Part shown: piece after piece, positions 22,121-35,500 of the stretch
How positions within the stretch are numbered: the stretch's first letter is position 1
Layout: each line of letters starts with the position of its first letter
Assembly: GCA_026545765.1 (NCBI GenBank)
Contig: CM048840.1
Span: 6,793,765-6,857,764 of the forward strand
Source of the DNA: Plantago major
Lineage: Eukaryota; Streptophyta; Magnoliopsida; Lamiales; Plantaginaceae
Direction: 5' to 3'
DNA: 64,000 nucleotides
Notes under the pieces: model-generated
The model's database searches: none
What the model was told of the DNA's origin: nothing
The model's input: the letters and a program-made list of their open reading frames with translations, nothing else
Program-made: the position numbers and the translations under genes

Positions 22121-25100
22121 GGAGGAGGTAATGGATGTTCTTTTGCATTTTTCTATGTTAAGGAAGGTAAAAAGGCTCTCCAATTAATGACTTGTAGCTT
22201 GTCTGTGAAGCACTATTTGGCTGAGTGTCATTTGTTGATGGGTACATGAACTATCATCTGTGTTTTCTTGTCAATGTTAAGGAAGATATGACATGCACAG
22301 AACATATTACCTGACAGCAAATAAGAGGTTTTTATTAACTGGTATGTCAAAGTTATTTCCAACATGGAAGACTACAAGGTACAAGCTATATATTTCCTTT
22401 TGTTTCTCTTATTTATATTGCAAGAACTTGGAGTAGAATAAATGTGTATGAGCCAGTTTGTGTCAATTTGGTTTATTTCACTTTCTTATCTATGTTTTGT
22501 GCTACATCATTTCACTAGTTGTCGACTTATAACAGCGAAAATATGCAGTATGTATTATAAAGTAACCAATTTGAAATCCATGTTGTGTATCATAATTCAT
22601 ATGAATTGCTGTATCTGTTTGTGTCCATGCAAAATCGGTCATACCTGAAGTTAGAATCAAGGTTTACTTGTCTCTTGTTTAAAGTGTATGCATGTGTATC
22701 ACCACTACTTGATCTAAATTGGTGCTAATAGCCTTTCTGCCAGCAAAAAAAAAAAAAAAAAATCAGCCTGCCTTTGAGTTAAATTAGGTAAAATGAGATA
22801 CCGGTTGATGAATCTTGGTTGCTTATACGATACTACGAGTGCACCTTCTATTCGTACAAGCACTTCTGTTTATGCAGGAAGATGTAATGTCTATCCATGT
22901 ACAGCTGCAATTTCATCGTCTTCTTTCCAATTACTAGGACTCACTGGATATCGCGTATCATTCTTTTGAAATTTTCGATTTCATCTGCAAGGAAGAACAT
23001 ACTCCCTCAGTCATGGTTAGTGAACTACACTACAAGACTACATCAAGGACTTAATTAACAATCAAATCCAATTGATGATGATGATGATGATGATTTGTTT
23101 AATTTCCATGACTCACTGCAGAGTAGAGAAAAGTGTGAACTGTAAAAGAAGATATGGAAATCTTGGTGTTCATTAATTGAGAAACAACAACTCAATACAG
23201 ATGTACTACTATATTGTGAATGATTAAGTGTAACAACATTAATTAGTTTCTGTTTTGAGTGAGTAGCAAATATTCCCTTTCTTGAGGTTAGTTGGCTTTT
23301 GGCTTTGTTTTGTTAAAAGGAACTTCACTCAAAATCTAAGTCAGACTAGAGTCTCATTGCATGCCTTGTCTTTGTCATGAATCTTTTTACTTTACTAACA
23401 TTGCATAACATGATTGTTCTGTGCTTTCCATAAATAGAAAAAGTATGATTGATCATATTTGGAAATTGTGTTTTCCATTCAAGAAAGCTCCAAAAAGGGT
23501 AAGAGGCTCACCTATCAAAAGTAGAAATTATATATGCATTTCTTCAAGTAATGTATGACAGTACAGTAGTAGAATGGAATGGGCGGAGTAGAAGTAAAAC
23601 TGGAAGAGTCTTTTTTACTTGGCTAGTTTTTCTGTTTCTTGATTTGTCTATTAGGCTATGCATGTAGCTTGAGACTGTTCATGCAATAAGGTTGGATTTT
23701 GACAGTTTTTAAAAACTTCTTCATGCATTAAATTTGAATTTTGACAGTTTTTTCAATTTTCTAAAATACTGCAATTATCCTTTGGTTATACTTATATGAT
23801 CTCGATCACTTGGTTTGTGCTATTGTTCATCAGTTTTTCATTTGCCGCCGGCAGTAGTAATTAGACCAGTACATAGTAGACTTACTTCACCACTATCAAT
23901 CATATCATGTACCATTTCACTTAAATCACTGTGGCTTGATAATTGATGGTTTAACATTAATAATTAATCCATGTCGCCTCACAAATGATATTTGTTTGAT
24001 TCTAGCTATGGATTAAGGTATACAAAATATCATGATTTTAACAACGAGATTAAGGTATGGTGCGAAATATAGTGAGAATAATTGTTGTGAATCACGCCAA
24101 GAAATGAATATAACGTTTGTATTTATTTGGGACGGAGCATATAAAGTGAAAGGCCAAATTAGAAATTAATACAACTTTTGAGAAAAGAATTGATTAAAAG
24201 ACAATACAATTTTTTATTGTTAATCCTGGTACAACATTGTTAAATGTGTTGTTAGGATTGAATATTGATGAATATGAAGAGACAATCATACCCTTATTTA
24301 ATGTCAGTTACGAAATTTATTATGAAGACATTAATTAAGCTAAAGTAAATGTAAAATGTAATTGTTGACACATATCAATATTATTCCATACATATGTTAG
24401 TGTCAATACATACATATGTCTGTATTATTAACGAACATGTTCAAAATCTGAGATTTGTAGACACATATCAGTGCCATTTCAGACATGTGTCAGTGGTGAT
24501 ACTAACATATGTCTACGTTAAATACTAAACTACATAGATCTTTTCCGTAGCTGACATATGTTGATATAAAAGCAGACATATATCAATACAATTAGACATT
24601 TACATTCTGTTTAAGTGAGGTCAGAAAATTTGCATTAAAACAATGTGCAATATATGCAAAATAATAAAATTGATAAAATCTATATCAATTCTACAATTTT
24701 TCCATTTAATTGAGATAATCAATTGAATGTTAAGGCATATTAAAAGGGTATGTTAATGTAATAAATTATATTTTAAATTTAAATTACTCTTTGTTTTGAT
24801 AAGTTTGACTACAAAATAACATTTAAGGGTAAAGATGGAACATCAAGTTTGGATTTATACTAGAATCATCAAAATTTGTTTGAATTATCCCTCAATCAAT
24901 ATTCATTTACAAAGTTGCACTTCCTACAACATTCTCCATAAAGCGTGGGGCGGAGCGGAAGGGTTTTTCTTTTGCTTTTTTCTAAAAAGAAATGTGCGCG
25001 TCATAAAATGTACTGTAAACATACTAAAATTATTTTATATACATCGTTTTTTGTAATCATACTAAAATTATTTTATATATATAAAACGATAATGTAATTA

Positions 25101-25201
25101 TGAACAAACATATATTTATAGATCAACTTTTGTGATAGACAGTTTATGAGAAAAACTGGATTAACAAGAGTACATGTTTAGTTACAAACACTGTATGTTA
25201 T
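22121..25201. promoter_or_regulatory. UFO upstream region, AT-rich, no other gene
   Basis: About 3 kb upstream of UFO without a supportable coding frame. Contents: an 18-base A-run near 22744; a GAT microsatellite near 23074-23092; a cluster of ACATATGT/ACATATCA-type palindromic words at 24365-24600; and very AT-rich DNA to the solo LTR at 25202. Floral-meristem regulation of UFO normally depends on extended upstream sequence, so control elements are expected here, but I cannot point to them. Confidence 0.4.
24365..24600. repeat. Cluster of ACATATGTC-type words in both orientations
   Basis: Within about 235 bp the words GACACATATCA, ACATATGTTAGTGTC, ACATATGTCTGT, GACATGTGTCAGTG and CTGACATATGTTGATA recur, on average every 25-35 bp and in both orientations. 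This is a degenerate short repeat, possibly the remains of a small element. Confidence 0.5.
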
Positions 25202-26276
25202 TGTAGCAAATAAAATTGCACAAATGAAATTTATTGATTTGATAAGTGCGGGTACAATTCTCTATTCTATCATCTGATTCTAGTCTTCTAATACGGCGAA
25301 CTTGGATCTTCAAAGTCTTCACTCTAGGATTTTATGACTTCAAGGTCGGGAAAAACGATGATTCGGGGGCTTCTTGGCTTGATCTCGAATCAAATTGCGA
25401 ACTTGGAAGTGTTTGGGGCGAACGATAACGAACTTCTTGAGAAATTGATGAACTTCACGAAGAACGCTTCTAGATCGTCACGGAATTTGGCCTTTGATCT
25501 TCTGTAGAGGAAGTTTGACCTTCAGGAAACGTTTCTTCAAGGGCTTCTCAGCTTGATCTTGAATCTAACGTTGATTTTAGCTTGAATTTGATGAAGAACT
25601 CCAAGAACTTTGCTCGGGCTTCATCAGGGCTTTTTAGATTTTGATCTTCCTTTGCAGCAGTCGATCTTCCAATAACGTTTCTCCAAGTGTGCGAAGACTT
25701 CTTTTGGATCAAATGTAGGTTTTTCTTCAGTTGTCGGATGAACTTCTTGAATGTTTCTTCGAACTTCAGAGGCGGATCTTGAGAGGATTTTGGGATCTTG
25801 CTCTTCACTTGTGCATCCTTCTCTTCTCCTTCTTCTTTTCTTTTTCATTTTGGTGGAGAATGGACTCTATATATATAGATGAGGAAAAGGAAGGATGGAA
25901 ATCCTTATTTTAAGCTTTTTCCTTTTCTTGAATAATTGCATCACATTTATGATGTGTCGCGATCCTATTGGTCGAATTATCTTCTCCTCCATGTCTTGAT
26001 TTAATTGGGAGTATGCATTTTGACATCATCCTTTTAACGTGGCGGCATTTGATCGGCTCTAAATATCCGAGTATTAACATCGTTTTTAATGTGAAGTAAT
26101 CGAAAATACTCCATATTTTATACGTGGCGCAATTTGACAAGCCATAAATGGAGCGTATTAAAAGCAATTAATTTACCATACTATTCTGTAATAAAATTTG
26201 GTGAAATTCCAATTAAATACGATAAATCAAATAAAATGATTTTAATAATTTATTCGACACATTTTGCGTGTCTACA
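25202..26276 (-). mobile_element. Solo LTR, probably Ty3/gypsy-like
   Basis: A 1,075-bp segment with inverted ends TGTAG...CTACA, flanked by GTTAT (25197-25201) and GTTAC (26277-26281), a near-perfect 5-bp target duplication. Read on the - strand it starts TGTAGACACGC, the usual style of plant gypsy LTRs, and has a TATATATAG box near 25868. No second LTR, primer-binding site or pol sequence lies alongside. That is the expected product of recombination between two LTRs. Open frames inside it have no family features. Confidence 0.65.
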
Positions 26277-26406
26277 GTTACATCATATGTTTAGAAGTTA
26301 TTATACAGGCTTATTGAACATGATGTTTGAATGAAAAACATTGATGTTCGTAGTTTAATGTCTAATGTTGATATGTTATTTATCTCTCGTAAAAGTTTTA
26401 ATAACC

Positions 26407-26632
26407 TATTATGTATAAATGAATATATCTCCACTACTCCCACTACTGAAATACACCACTACACCCATTACTCCCATTATCTCCTATCATTATTGTAGTC
26501 TTTTATTTCTACCTATCTACTTTTGTGTGTGTGTGTGTGTGTGTGTGATATATTGTACTCTAGAAGGGCGTGTGAATAAAAATGACAATCTTTCTCTCAT
26601 TTCTATTAGTCTTTTCTACTATTTTTGTAACA
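26407..26632 (+). repeat. 5' LTR of copia element
   Basis: 226 bp, from TATTATGTATAAATG to TTTTTGTAACA. It is longer than the 3' LTR because of about 50 bp of extra sequence containing a TG microsatellite (26524-26547). The first dinucleotide has mutated from TG to TA. Confidence 0.88.
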
Positions 26633-27287
26633 CGTTATCAGCACGAAAGTGTTCAACCAACTGAAGTCGGTCCAAAAACTTTGCACGGCACATGTACGGA
26701 TAACCAATTTTTTTTCCCATAATGCATGTCCCAAAGGTAATTAAAGAAATAAAATGTAAATGTGATGTATATCAGCATGTCACATGTCACTTTTGCCATT
26801 TTCAGAATACTTATAAAATTGATCAGAGCAAATTACATTTCCTCAAATTGTTGTAGCTGCTTGAAGGCCACTAATTAATTATCAACATTGCCGTGTAAAT
26901 CATTATCATAATTATGTTTTCATTGCTAACGTATTGTCATCATTGTGCAAATCATCACTTAATCATCAGTAACGTTCATTGCTAACGCTAGTCATTGCCT
27001 TGGTGTTATCTGCAAATCATCATCCTTATTATTATTATTACCCTTTTCAAACATCATTATTCTTCAACCATATATATCAACCATATTATTACCATTGCAT
27101 TATAATGAGTTCACACTATAAATAGCATATCATACACAATATCTTTCACTCTCATTTGCACATTACCCATCATCTTTCTTGTTTACCAATCACCTTTGTC
27201 TCTTTTAGCATCATTACCCTTTTCCAAGCAATTTGAGGTGAGTCTTTCTTATTATACCACCTAAATACATTTCTTTTATATAGTCAT

Positions 27288-30200
27288 ATGGTAAATCTTA
27301 GCAACCTCGAATTTGTGGCACTTGACATCACTAGAAAGAACTACTTGTCATGGGTTCTTGATGCTGAAATTCATCTTGATGCTAAGGGTCTAGGAGACAC
27401 AATAAAAGGTGGAAATGCTACATCAAGCCAAGACAAGGCTAAGGCGATGATTTTTCTTCGCCATCATCTTGATGAAGGGCTAAAAACCGAATACCTAACT
27501 GTCAAATATCCTGCAGATTTTTGGAAAGGTATGATCACCTAAAAACAGTGATACTACCAAAAGCCCGGTGTGATTGGCTTCACTTGCGTCTGCAAGAATT
27601 TAAATGTGTGAACGATTTTAACTCGGAAATGTTCAAAATCACATAAAAATTGAAGTTGGGTGGTGAAGAAATCACCGATAATGATATGCTAGAAAATGTA
27701 TACACTACTTTTCATGCTTCTGATATGCTCCTGCAGCAGCAATACCGTGAAAGAGGGTTTACGAAATACTCCGAGTTGATCTCGTGTCTCCTAGTAGCTG
27801 AACAAAAATAATGAGCTCCTAATGAAAAAACCATGAATCACGTCCAGCTGGTGCTAAACCATTCCCTAAAGCGAATGTGACATCTTTTAACATTAGATGT
27901 AATTCCAATCATGGTGGACGTAGCCGTTGCAGTGGACATGGTTGTGGTCGTGGGTATGGACATGGACGTGGATCTCGTCCAAATAATGGTTTTCAAAATA
28001 CAAACCACCACAAGAAGTTGGAAAATCCCAAAGGTGGAATTGGCAAAGGGAAAAACCATGATGAAAAGTGTTATAGATGTGGTATGACTAACCATTGGTC
28101 ACATACATGTCGTACTCCTAAACATCTTGTGGAACTCTACCAAGCTTCACTCAAAGAAAATAACAATAGAAAAAATGTTGAAGCTAACTTTGTTGAAGAT
28201 GACATCAATGATAATGTTCATGGTCAATACGATACCACTCATTCGGATGTGTCAGATTTCTTTGTCAACCATGAAGGCACAAGTAATTTGTCTGAATTCA
28301 TTGTCCATCCTACAAAAAGAGACAAGTGATGCTATGACCGGTGATGGAAGTACACAAGTTTAAGTTGTTTGTTTCTTATAGTTTATTTAAAGTATTTTAG
28401 GATTTGAATTTTCTAGTTGCTCAATAATTAATTCTTAGGATTTGCATTTCAAACGACATCCTATGTTTTGAACTTTTATCATTGGAATAAAATCTTGTCT
28501 TATCATTTTCATTTTCTATTTCTCATTATTGTTTTATTTCTTGAAGAGAATATGACAATATCCGAGGCAAACGAGGCGGAGATATGCTTGGTAGATAGTG
28601 CAACAACACATAGCATATTCAACAATGTCAAGTACTTCGATTACTTGTCAATGAAACAAGCAAGTGTTAATACAATTTCTGATAGTACAAAGTTAATCGA
28701 AGGCTCCGTAAAAGCAAATATAATACTACCACATGGGACAAAAATTGCCATAGAAGAAGCATTGTATTCTTCAAAATCTAAACGAAATCTATTAAAGATA
28801 TTCGAATGAATGAATATCATGTTGAGACCATGAGTGAAAATGGCAATGAATTTCTTTACATCACAAAAGTGAAATCCGGTACCAAATGTGTTTTGGAAAA
28901 TTACCGGTAATGTCCTCCGGATTGTATTGCACTAGAATAAAAGTAATTGAGATTTATGTTATGGAAAAAAAAATCGATAGCACCTTTAAAGTTTGGCATG
29001 ACCGGTTGGGCCATCCCGGATCAATGATGATGCGAAAAATTATTGAAAATTCATGTTGCCATACATTGAAAAACCAGAAGATTTTTCAAAGTAATGAATT
29101 CTCGTGTGATGCCTGCTCCAAAGGTGAACTCATTATAAAACCATCATTTATAAAAGTTGGAACTGAAAATCCTTCTTTTCTAGAGAGAATTCATGGAGAC
29201 ATATGTGAACCAATACAACCACCATGTGGACCATTCAGATATTTTATGACCTTAATAGATGCATCTACTAGATGGTCACATGTGTGCTTATTATCTACTC
29301 GTAATCTGGCATTTGCAAGATTGCTTGCACAAATAATTCGCTTACGAGCACACTTTCCTGATTCTCCAATCAAGAGCATTCGTCTTGACAATGCCGCTAA
29401 ATTTTCGTCGCAAGCATTTAACGATTATTGCATGTCTATTGGTATAAAAATTGAACATCCTGTTGCACATGTTCATACACAAAATGGAATGGCCGAATCG
29501 TTTATCAAACGCCTCCAGTTAATTGCAAGGCCATTACTAATGCAATCTAATCTCCCTACTTCAGCATGGGGACATGCAATTTTACATGTTGCGACACTTG
29601 TTCGCATTAGGCCAACAAGCTATCATCAATTCTCTCCCATGCAAATGGTATATGGTAACCAACCGAACATAGCTCATCTTAAAATCTTCGGATGTGCGGT
29701 TTATGTGCCAATTGCACCACCACAACGCACAAAGATGGGACCCCAAGGAAGAATGAGGATATATGTTGGATATGAATCTCCTTCAATAATCAAGTATTTA
29801 GAACCATCTACTGGAGATTTATTTACGGCAAGGTTTGCCGATTGCCATTTTGATGAGTCAAATTTTCTAACGATGAGGGGAGAGAAGAAGCAGTTGGAAA
29901 ATTTGGAAAACAATATATCATGGAATGAATTATCATTGTCTAGTTTTGATCCTCGAACAAATCCATGTGAACAAGAAGTTCAAAAGATAATTCATTTACA
30001 AGGTCTAGCGAATCAGTTGCCATACACATTCGCAAATCCAAGAAGGGTTACCAAATCTTATATTCCAGCTGTAAATGCTCCGATTAGAATTAAAGTCCCA
30101 GAAGGAAAAATAAAAAATGCTAATGAGTCTAAGGGCGCGCATGAAGCGTGGAAGAACAGTCGGTTCCAAAGATAAAAATCCTCGAAAAAGAAAAGGAGCT

Positions 30201-32035
30201 AATATTGATGGTCCGTTAGAAGAAGATAAATCTCTATAAGAGATTGATAAGACTCCAGACGAATCACACGACAATAGAAAAGAGATTCAGACACCTGAAA
30301 TTGTTGAAAATGAAGATATCTCGATAAATTATGTCGTGAATGGAAAGACATTGAACCGAAATGAAATCGACGTCGATGAGATATTTTCATATAATGTAGC
30401 ATGTGACATTGTGGAACAAAATGAGGATCTTGAACCTACTTCTATAAAAAGAATGTAGTCGTAGAAAAGATTGGCCAAAATGGAAAGAGGCAAATACTGC
30501 AGAATTGAAAACTCTTGGAAAACGTGAAGTTTTTGGACCTGTAGTCCGTACACCAAATGGTGTAAACCCCGTTGGATACAAATGGGTATTTGATCGTAAA
30601 AGAAATGAGAAAAATGAAGTTGCAAGATATAAAGCAAGACTTGTCGCACAAGGTTTTACTCAAAGACTAGGGATTGATTATGAAGAGACGTATTCTCCTG
30701 TGATGGATGCGATTACATTTTGTTATCTAATGAGTCTGGCTACACATGAGAAACTTGAAATGCGTCTTATGGATGTAGTTACAGCCTATTTATATGGCTC
30801 ACTGGATAATGACATATACATGAAAATTCCTGAAGGATTCAAAGTGCCCGCAGCACAATCCCGAGATAGTTATTCAATTAAATTGAATAAATCCTTATAC
30901 GGATTAAAACAATTGGGGCGAATGTGGTTCAATCGCTTGAGCACATTTTTGAAAAAATGAAGGTTACACAAATGATCCTATATGTCCATGTGTTTTCATT
31001 AAACGATCATGATCAAAATTTGTCATTATTGCAGTCTATGTCGATGACTTGAATATTATTGGAACTCCTGAAGAGTTAGCCAAAACGGTTGAATGTTTAA
31101 AGAATGAAATTGAAATGAAAGACCTTGGAAAAACAAAGTATTGTTTGGGTCTACAAATCGAGCAGTTAGCAAATGAAACGCTTATCCACCAGTCCAATTA
31201 TTTGGAAAGACTGTTGAAACGATTTTATATGGATAAAGCTCATCCAATAAATACCCCCATGGTTGTAAGGTCGCTAGATGTGAAAAGAGATCCATTTAGA
31301 CCTCGTGAAGATGATGAAGAACTTCTTGGTCCCGAAGTACCATATCTTAGTGATATTTGTGCACTAATGTACCTTGCTAAACAATACACGGCCTGATATA
31401 GATTTTGCCGTTATTTACTGGCAAGATATAGTTCTTCTCCAACTCGAAGACATTGGAATGGTGTTAAACAAGTAATGCGATACTTACGAGGAATTGGATA
31501 TGGGCTTGTATTGTCCAAAATCTAGCAATTCGGAATTAATTGGATATGCCGATGCGGGATATTTATCTGATCCACACAAAGCTCGCTCTCAAACATGTTA
31601 TCTGTTTACATGTGGTGGTACAGCCATTTCATGGCGTTCTGTTAAGCAAACTCTATATGCTACTTCTTCTAACCAAGCAGAAATTTTAGCCATTCATGAA
31701 GCAAGTCGTGAGTGTGTTTGGTTAAGATCTTAACTGGACATGTTAGAGATATGTGTGGTCTTACATTCAAGAAAGAAGTTCCAACTGTGCTATATGAGGA
31801 TAATGCGGCTTGCATAGCTCAAGTAAAGGGAGGCTTCATCAAAGGTGATCGGACAAAACATATATCACCAAAGTTTTTCTTCACCCATGATCTACAAAAA
31901 GAGGGCTCCATCCAAGTTCAACAGATTCGTTCAATAGATAACTTGGCGGACTTGTTCACCAAATCACTTCCATCATCATCATTTGAGAAATTAGTTCGAA
32001 AGATTGGAATGCGACGACTTAAGGAAGTAATGTGA
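27288..32035 (+). pseudogene. copia gag-pol, multiply frameshifted
   Basis: The gag start at 27288 (MVNLSNLEFVALD) stops at 27542, and gag continues in broken frames with a CCHC knuckle (CYRCGMTNHWSHTC, about 28069-28110). The protease motif CLVDSATTHS lies near 28585. The integrase zinc-binding region and core are at 28886-30175 (WHDRLGHPG, then FMTLIDASTRW). RT occupies 30505-31396, with YKARLVAQGFTQR and the catalytic YVDD near 31038. RNase H is at 31494-32035 (YADAGYLSDPHKARSQTCYL). Stops or shifts separate most segments, so no functional polyprotein can be made. The order is normal for copia and nothing extra is carried. Confidence 0.9.
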
Positions 32036-32182
32036 TATTTTTATCAGGGGAGTAGGATACACATTGCACTCTTTTTCCCTCAGCTAAGTTTTTATCCCAC
32101 TGAATTTTTCTTAGCAAGGTTTTTAATGAGGCAGTATCTATCGCGTTCCAATGATCACAATATCATGTTCATTTAAGGGGAG

Positions 32183-32357
32183 TGTTATGTATAAATGAAT
32201 ATATCTCTACTACTCCCATCTACTAAAATACACCACACTACACCCACTACTCCCATTATCTCCTATATATGATAGATTGTACTCTATAAGGGCGTGTGAA
32301 TAAAAAATGACAATCTTTCTCTCATTTCTATTAGTTTTTTCTACCATTTTTGTAATA
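32183..32357 (+). repeat. 3' LTR of copia element
   Basis: 175 bp, TGTTATGTATAAATG to TTTTTGTAATA, matching the 5' LTR apart from point changes and the microsatellite-containing insert. It ends 239 bp before the POLH start codon. Confidence 0.9.
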
Positions 32358-32596
32358 TAACTAGTGTTTTTGTAGATACTTACTATAAAAGAAAAAGGGT
32401 TAATGCTCTATTGCTCTCCCAGATGGGTTGGTACTACCTACATGGGCCTAGCCCGTTGGTACCGGCCCGTTAATTTCATTTTTTGGGCTTTTGAATTGAG
32501 ACCCATAGGTGAAAAAGTAAACACCGAAACAGAGCAGCTGCTTCTTCTTCTTCTCCGTGAAGAGAGAGAATTTAATTGGAGGGAAAGAAAAGGAAA
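32358..32596 (+). promoter_or_regulatory. POLH proximal promoter and leader with site II motifs
   Basis: Only 239 bp separate the copia LTR from the POLH ATG. The interval has two TGGGCY site II elements (TGGGCC 32443-32448, TGGGCT 32484-32489), typical of plant genes tied to DNA replication and growth, next to GGCCCGTTAA and GCCCGTTGG. The core promoter thus seems to survive. Anything further upstream has been pushed 6 kb away by the transposon. Confidence 0.55.
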
Positions 32597-35500
32597 ATGC
32601 CGCGTTTGGCGAAACCCGATTCGTCGGAAACCAGAGTTATAGCTCATGTCGACATGGATTGCTTCTATGTTCAAGGTACTCCTTTACAAACTCTACCGCT
32701 ACTAGTACTATCTATTTCATTGTTTTGTATTCTCATGCCTGTTGGTGCTATATTTCATCATCATGTATCTATAAAATGAAATGGAATTATGCATTGGGTC
32801 TTCTCGAGGAGACATTAATCTTCTGTCATACTCATAGTTTATCATCATTTACCTGTTCTGTGCTGTGAATTTTCACTGTAAACATTGATCAATTGATGTC
32901 TTCCAAGTGGATGAATGACTGAATGCTGTTTAATTATTGCCTAGTCATCATTTCTAGTAATTTGCCTGTGTTCTGCTGTGAATTTGATTGCAAACATTGT
33001 TTGATTGATTGATGTTTGAAGTGGATGAATGCTCACTAATTCTGCATGGTTGTTTGTGTAGTTGAGCAGCGTAGACGGCCCAATTTGAGAGGTCTTCCTA
33101 CTGCCGTTGTACAGTACAACTCCTGGAAAGGTGGAGGGCTGATTGCTGTAGGTTATGAGGCTCGTCATTTCGGGGTTAAACGGTAGTATGAGTAGGAGTA
33201 CATCCTTTTATCTATACATGTGATATATGTTTACCAATATGTTTCACTTATTGGAGTATGTTTTTTATGATTTCCAGATCGATGAGGGGAGATGAAGCAA
33301 AGAAAGTATGTCCTGAAATTCACCTAGTACAAGTTCCCGTAGCTCGGGGTAAAGCTGATTTGAGTGTGTATCGGAATGCTGGTTCTGAGGTTTGTCGAGG
33401 TTCTTCAAGAGATTGTTAACGTGCTTCTCTTATTTTCGGTTTTTTCGGCTTCGTTAATCAATGTTGAACATGATCAGGTTGTATCTATACTTTCACGAAG
33501 GGGTCGGTGTGAGCGTGCTTCAATTGATGAAGTGTACTTGGACCTTTCTGATGCCGCGCGGACAATGTTAGACGAGAACCCTCTTGACCAATTGGAATCA
33601 ATCAGCGAAGAAGCTCTCAAGTCGCATGTATTGGGACTTCATTTGGTACAAGCCTTATATCCTTGCTCCCTGCTCTTTTCAAGTGCCCGTTTGTATACAG
33701 TCTGAATGACCCAAGTGCGAAACTTGATGGCAATGTTTTGGAGGCTTTCATTGCCTTTTCTAATTCAAGATGGAATATATGAAGCAACTCCATTATTGCC
33801 CCTTAATAATTACCTCATAGTCACGCTAAACAGCTCTGGTTTTGGAGTTTTTTTTACTTCTGTATGGTGTATTAAACATTAGAATGGTTAGCTGTGCGGT
33901 GGCCGTGGATAGTGTCCATAGTGCTGGCAGAAATTTTGATAGATGCACAAAATAAGTTTTACCATTGATCGGTTGGTTTGTTAATTACATAACAGCGGAA
34001 CATGAGGTGAGAGATGAGTGAATATTATTGTGTCAGCAGTGGTAAAACTTATCCCGGTAACAAATAGGACCCCAAATTGTATAGTATCTGGGGTGCTTGT
34101 AATTTATGCACAAAATGAGCAAATATGTGCTTGTAATTTTTTTTTATTCAGTCTTCATTAAGAGGTCTTCTGTCCTTCAATTTATCAAAGCAATGAAAAT
34201 ATTAAATTATTTATTGGTAACCAGGACGGAGCCAACACTAGGGATCATGTCAAAGAATGGTTCCTTCAAAGTGATGCAGATCGCCGCGATAAGTTGTTAG
34301 CATGTGGAGCACTTATAGCTGCTGAACTCAGACTTGAAGTTTTGAAAGAGACGGAATTCACATGTTCTGCAGGCATAGCTCATAATAAGGTTGGAAATAC
34401 TTCTCACTGGCATCCATCTGCTATGATCATAGTATATGTAAAACATGGAAACAACTTGATTGCAGATGCTAGCCAAACTAGCTAGTGGCATGAATAAACC
34501 TGCTCAACAAACTGTTGTGCCTCTCTCGTGTGTAAAGGAATTACTTGGACCTCTACCGATAAAGAAAATGTAAGTAGATTTGTTGTTGGATTTCTTGAAA
34601 TATTAAGTGTAAGTAGTATGTCTGTCTTACTCTATAAAAATATCTGTTAGGATTTTAATGGTGAAGTTACAGCTTGCACCTTCTTGAACCTTTTTTAAAT
34701 ATTTACTCTTGATAATAACTAAAAGCAAAACCTATTACAGGAAACAACTTGGTGGGAAGCTTGGAACTTCTTTGCAGGATGACCTTGGTGTAAATACTGT
34801 TGGGGATCTACTGCAGTTTTCCGAGGAGAAGCTGCAAGATCGATATGGCATAAATACTGGGTAATCCACTGCATGATGCTCTGTCTTTTCATTCTCATGT
34901 AGAAATTGCATCTGTCTGGAGTTGATTTCCTTTCAGAAACTATTAATGTTGCCATACTTGAGAGTAGATGATATGCAGTACATTGCTCCAGTTGCCTCAT
35001 GAAGTATGATATGCCAATCCTCAGGCCCGCCAGAGCCTTTTCATCTTTCATTTGCTAAGACATAATACCCAATTTTACTTGAATAATCAGTTTAAGTTAG
35101 TATGTGATTGTCACGGCTGTTGCCTGTACATAGAGAAATAGAAGAAGACTGAACACAGAATTTTATACTCGAGTTTGGGGATCTAGTCATTATTCTTTGA
35201 TAATGTTTAACAAGATTTATATTTGTTATGGAACCTTTGCTTATATGATACTAGAAAGTAATGCGAAATTTAGGAAATTGTTCTCTCATTAGAATTTTTC
35301 TTACAGCGACTGCATTTTTTTGCTTTTTTTAATTGCGACTTGTTTCTACATGCAGTACTTGGTTATGGAACATTGCGAGGGGGATCTGCGGGGAAGAGGT
35401 AGAGGACCGCCTCCTTCCCAAAAGTCATGGTTCTGGGAAGACATTTCCTGGATCTCAGGCTCTGAAATCTATGTCGTCCGTACGTATCTTGTTGAAAGAA

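Larger units (their letters stand above)
26407..32357 (+). mobile_element. Ty1/copia retrotransposon with both LTRs
   Basis: Complete-length element: 5' LTR 26407-26632, internal region, 3' LTR 32183-32357. It is flanked by TAACC (26402-26406) and TAACT (32358-32362), a 5-bp target duplication with one mismatch. A tRNA-priming-like site (TTATCAGCACGA) follows the 5' LTR and a purine tract (AAGGGGAG) precedes the 3' LTR. Domain order gag, protease, integrase, RT, RNase H identifies Ty1/copia. The coding region is broken many times, so it is inactive. Confidence 0.9.

Noticed and set aside
25548..25848. Lys-rich - strand open frames
   Set aside because: Overlap each other in different frames inside the solo LTR and show no gag or pol motif.
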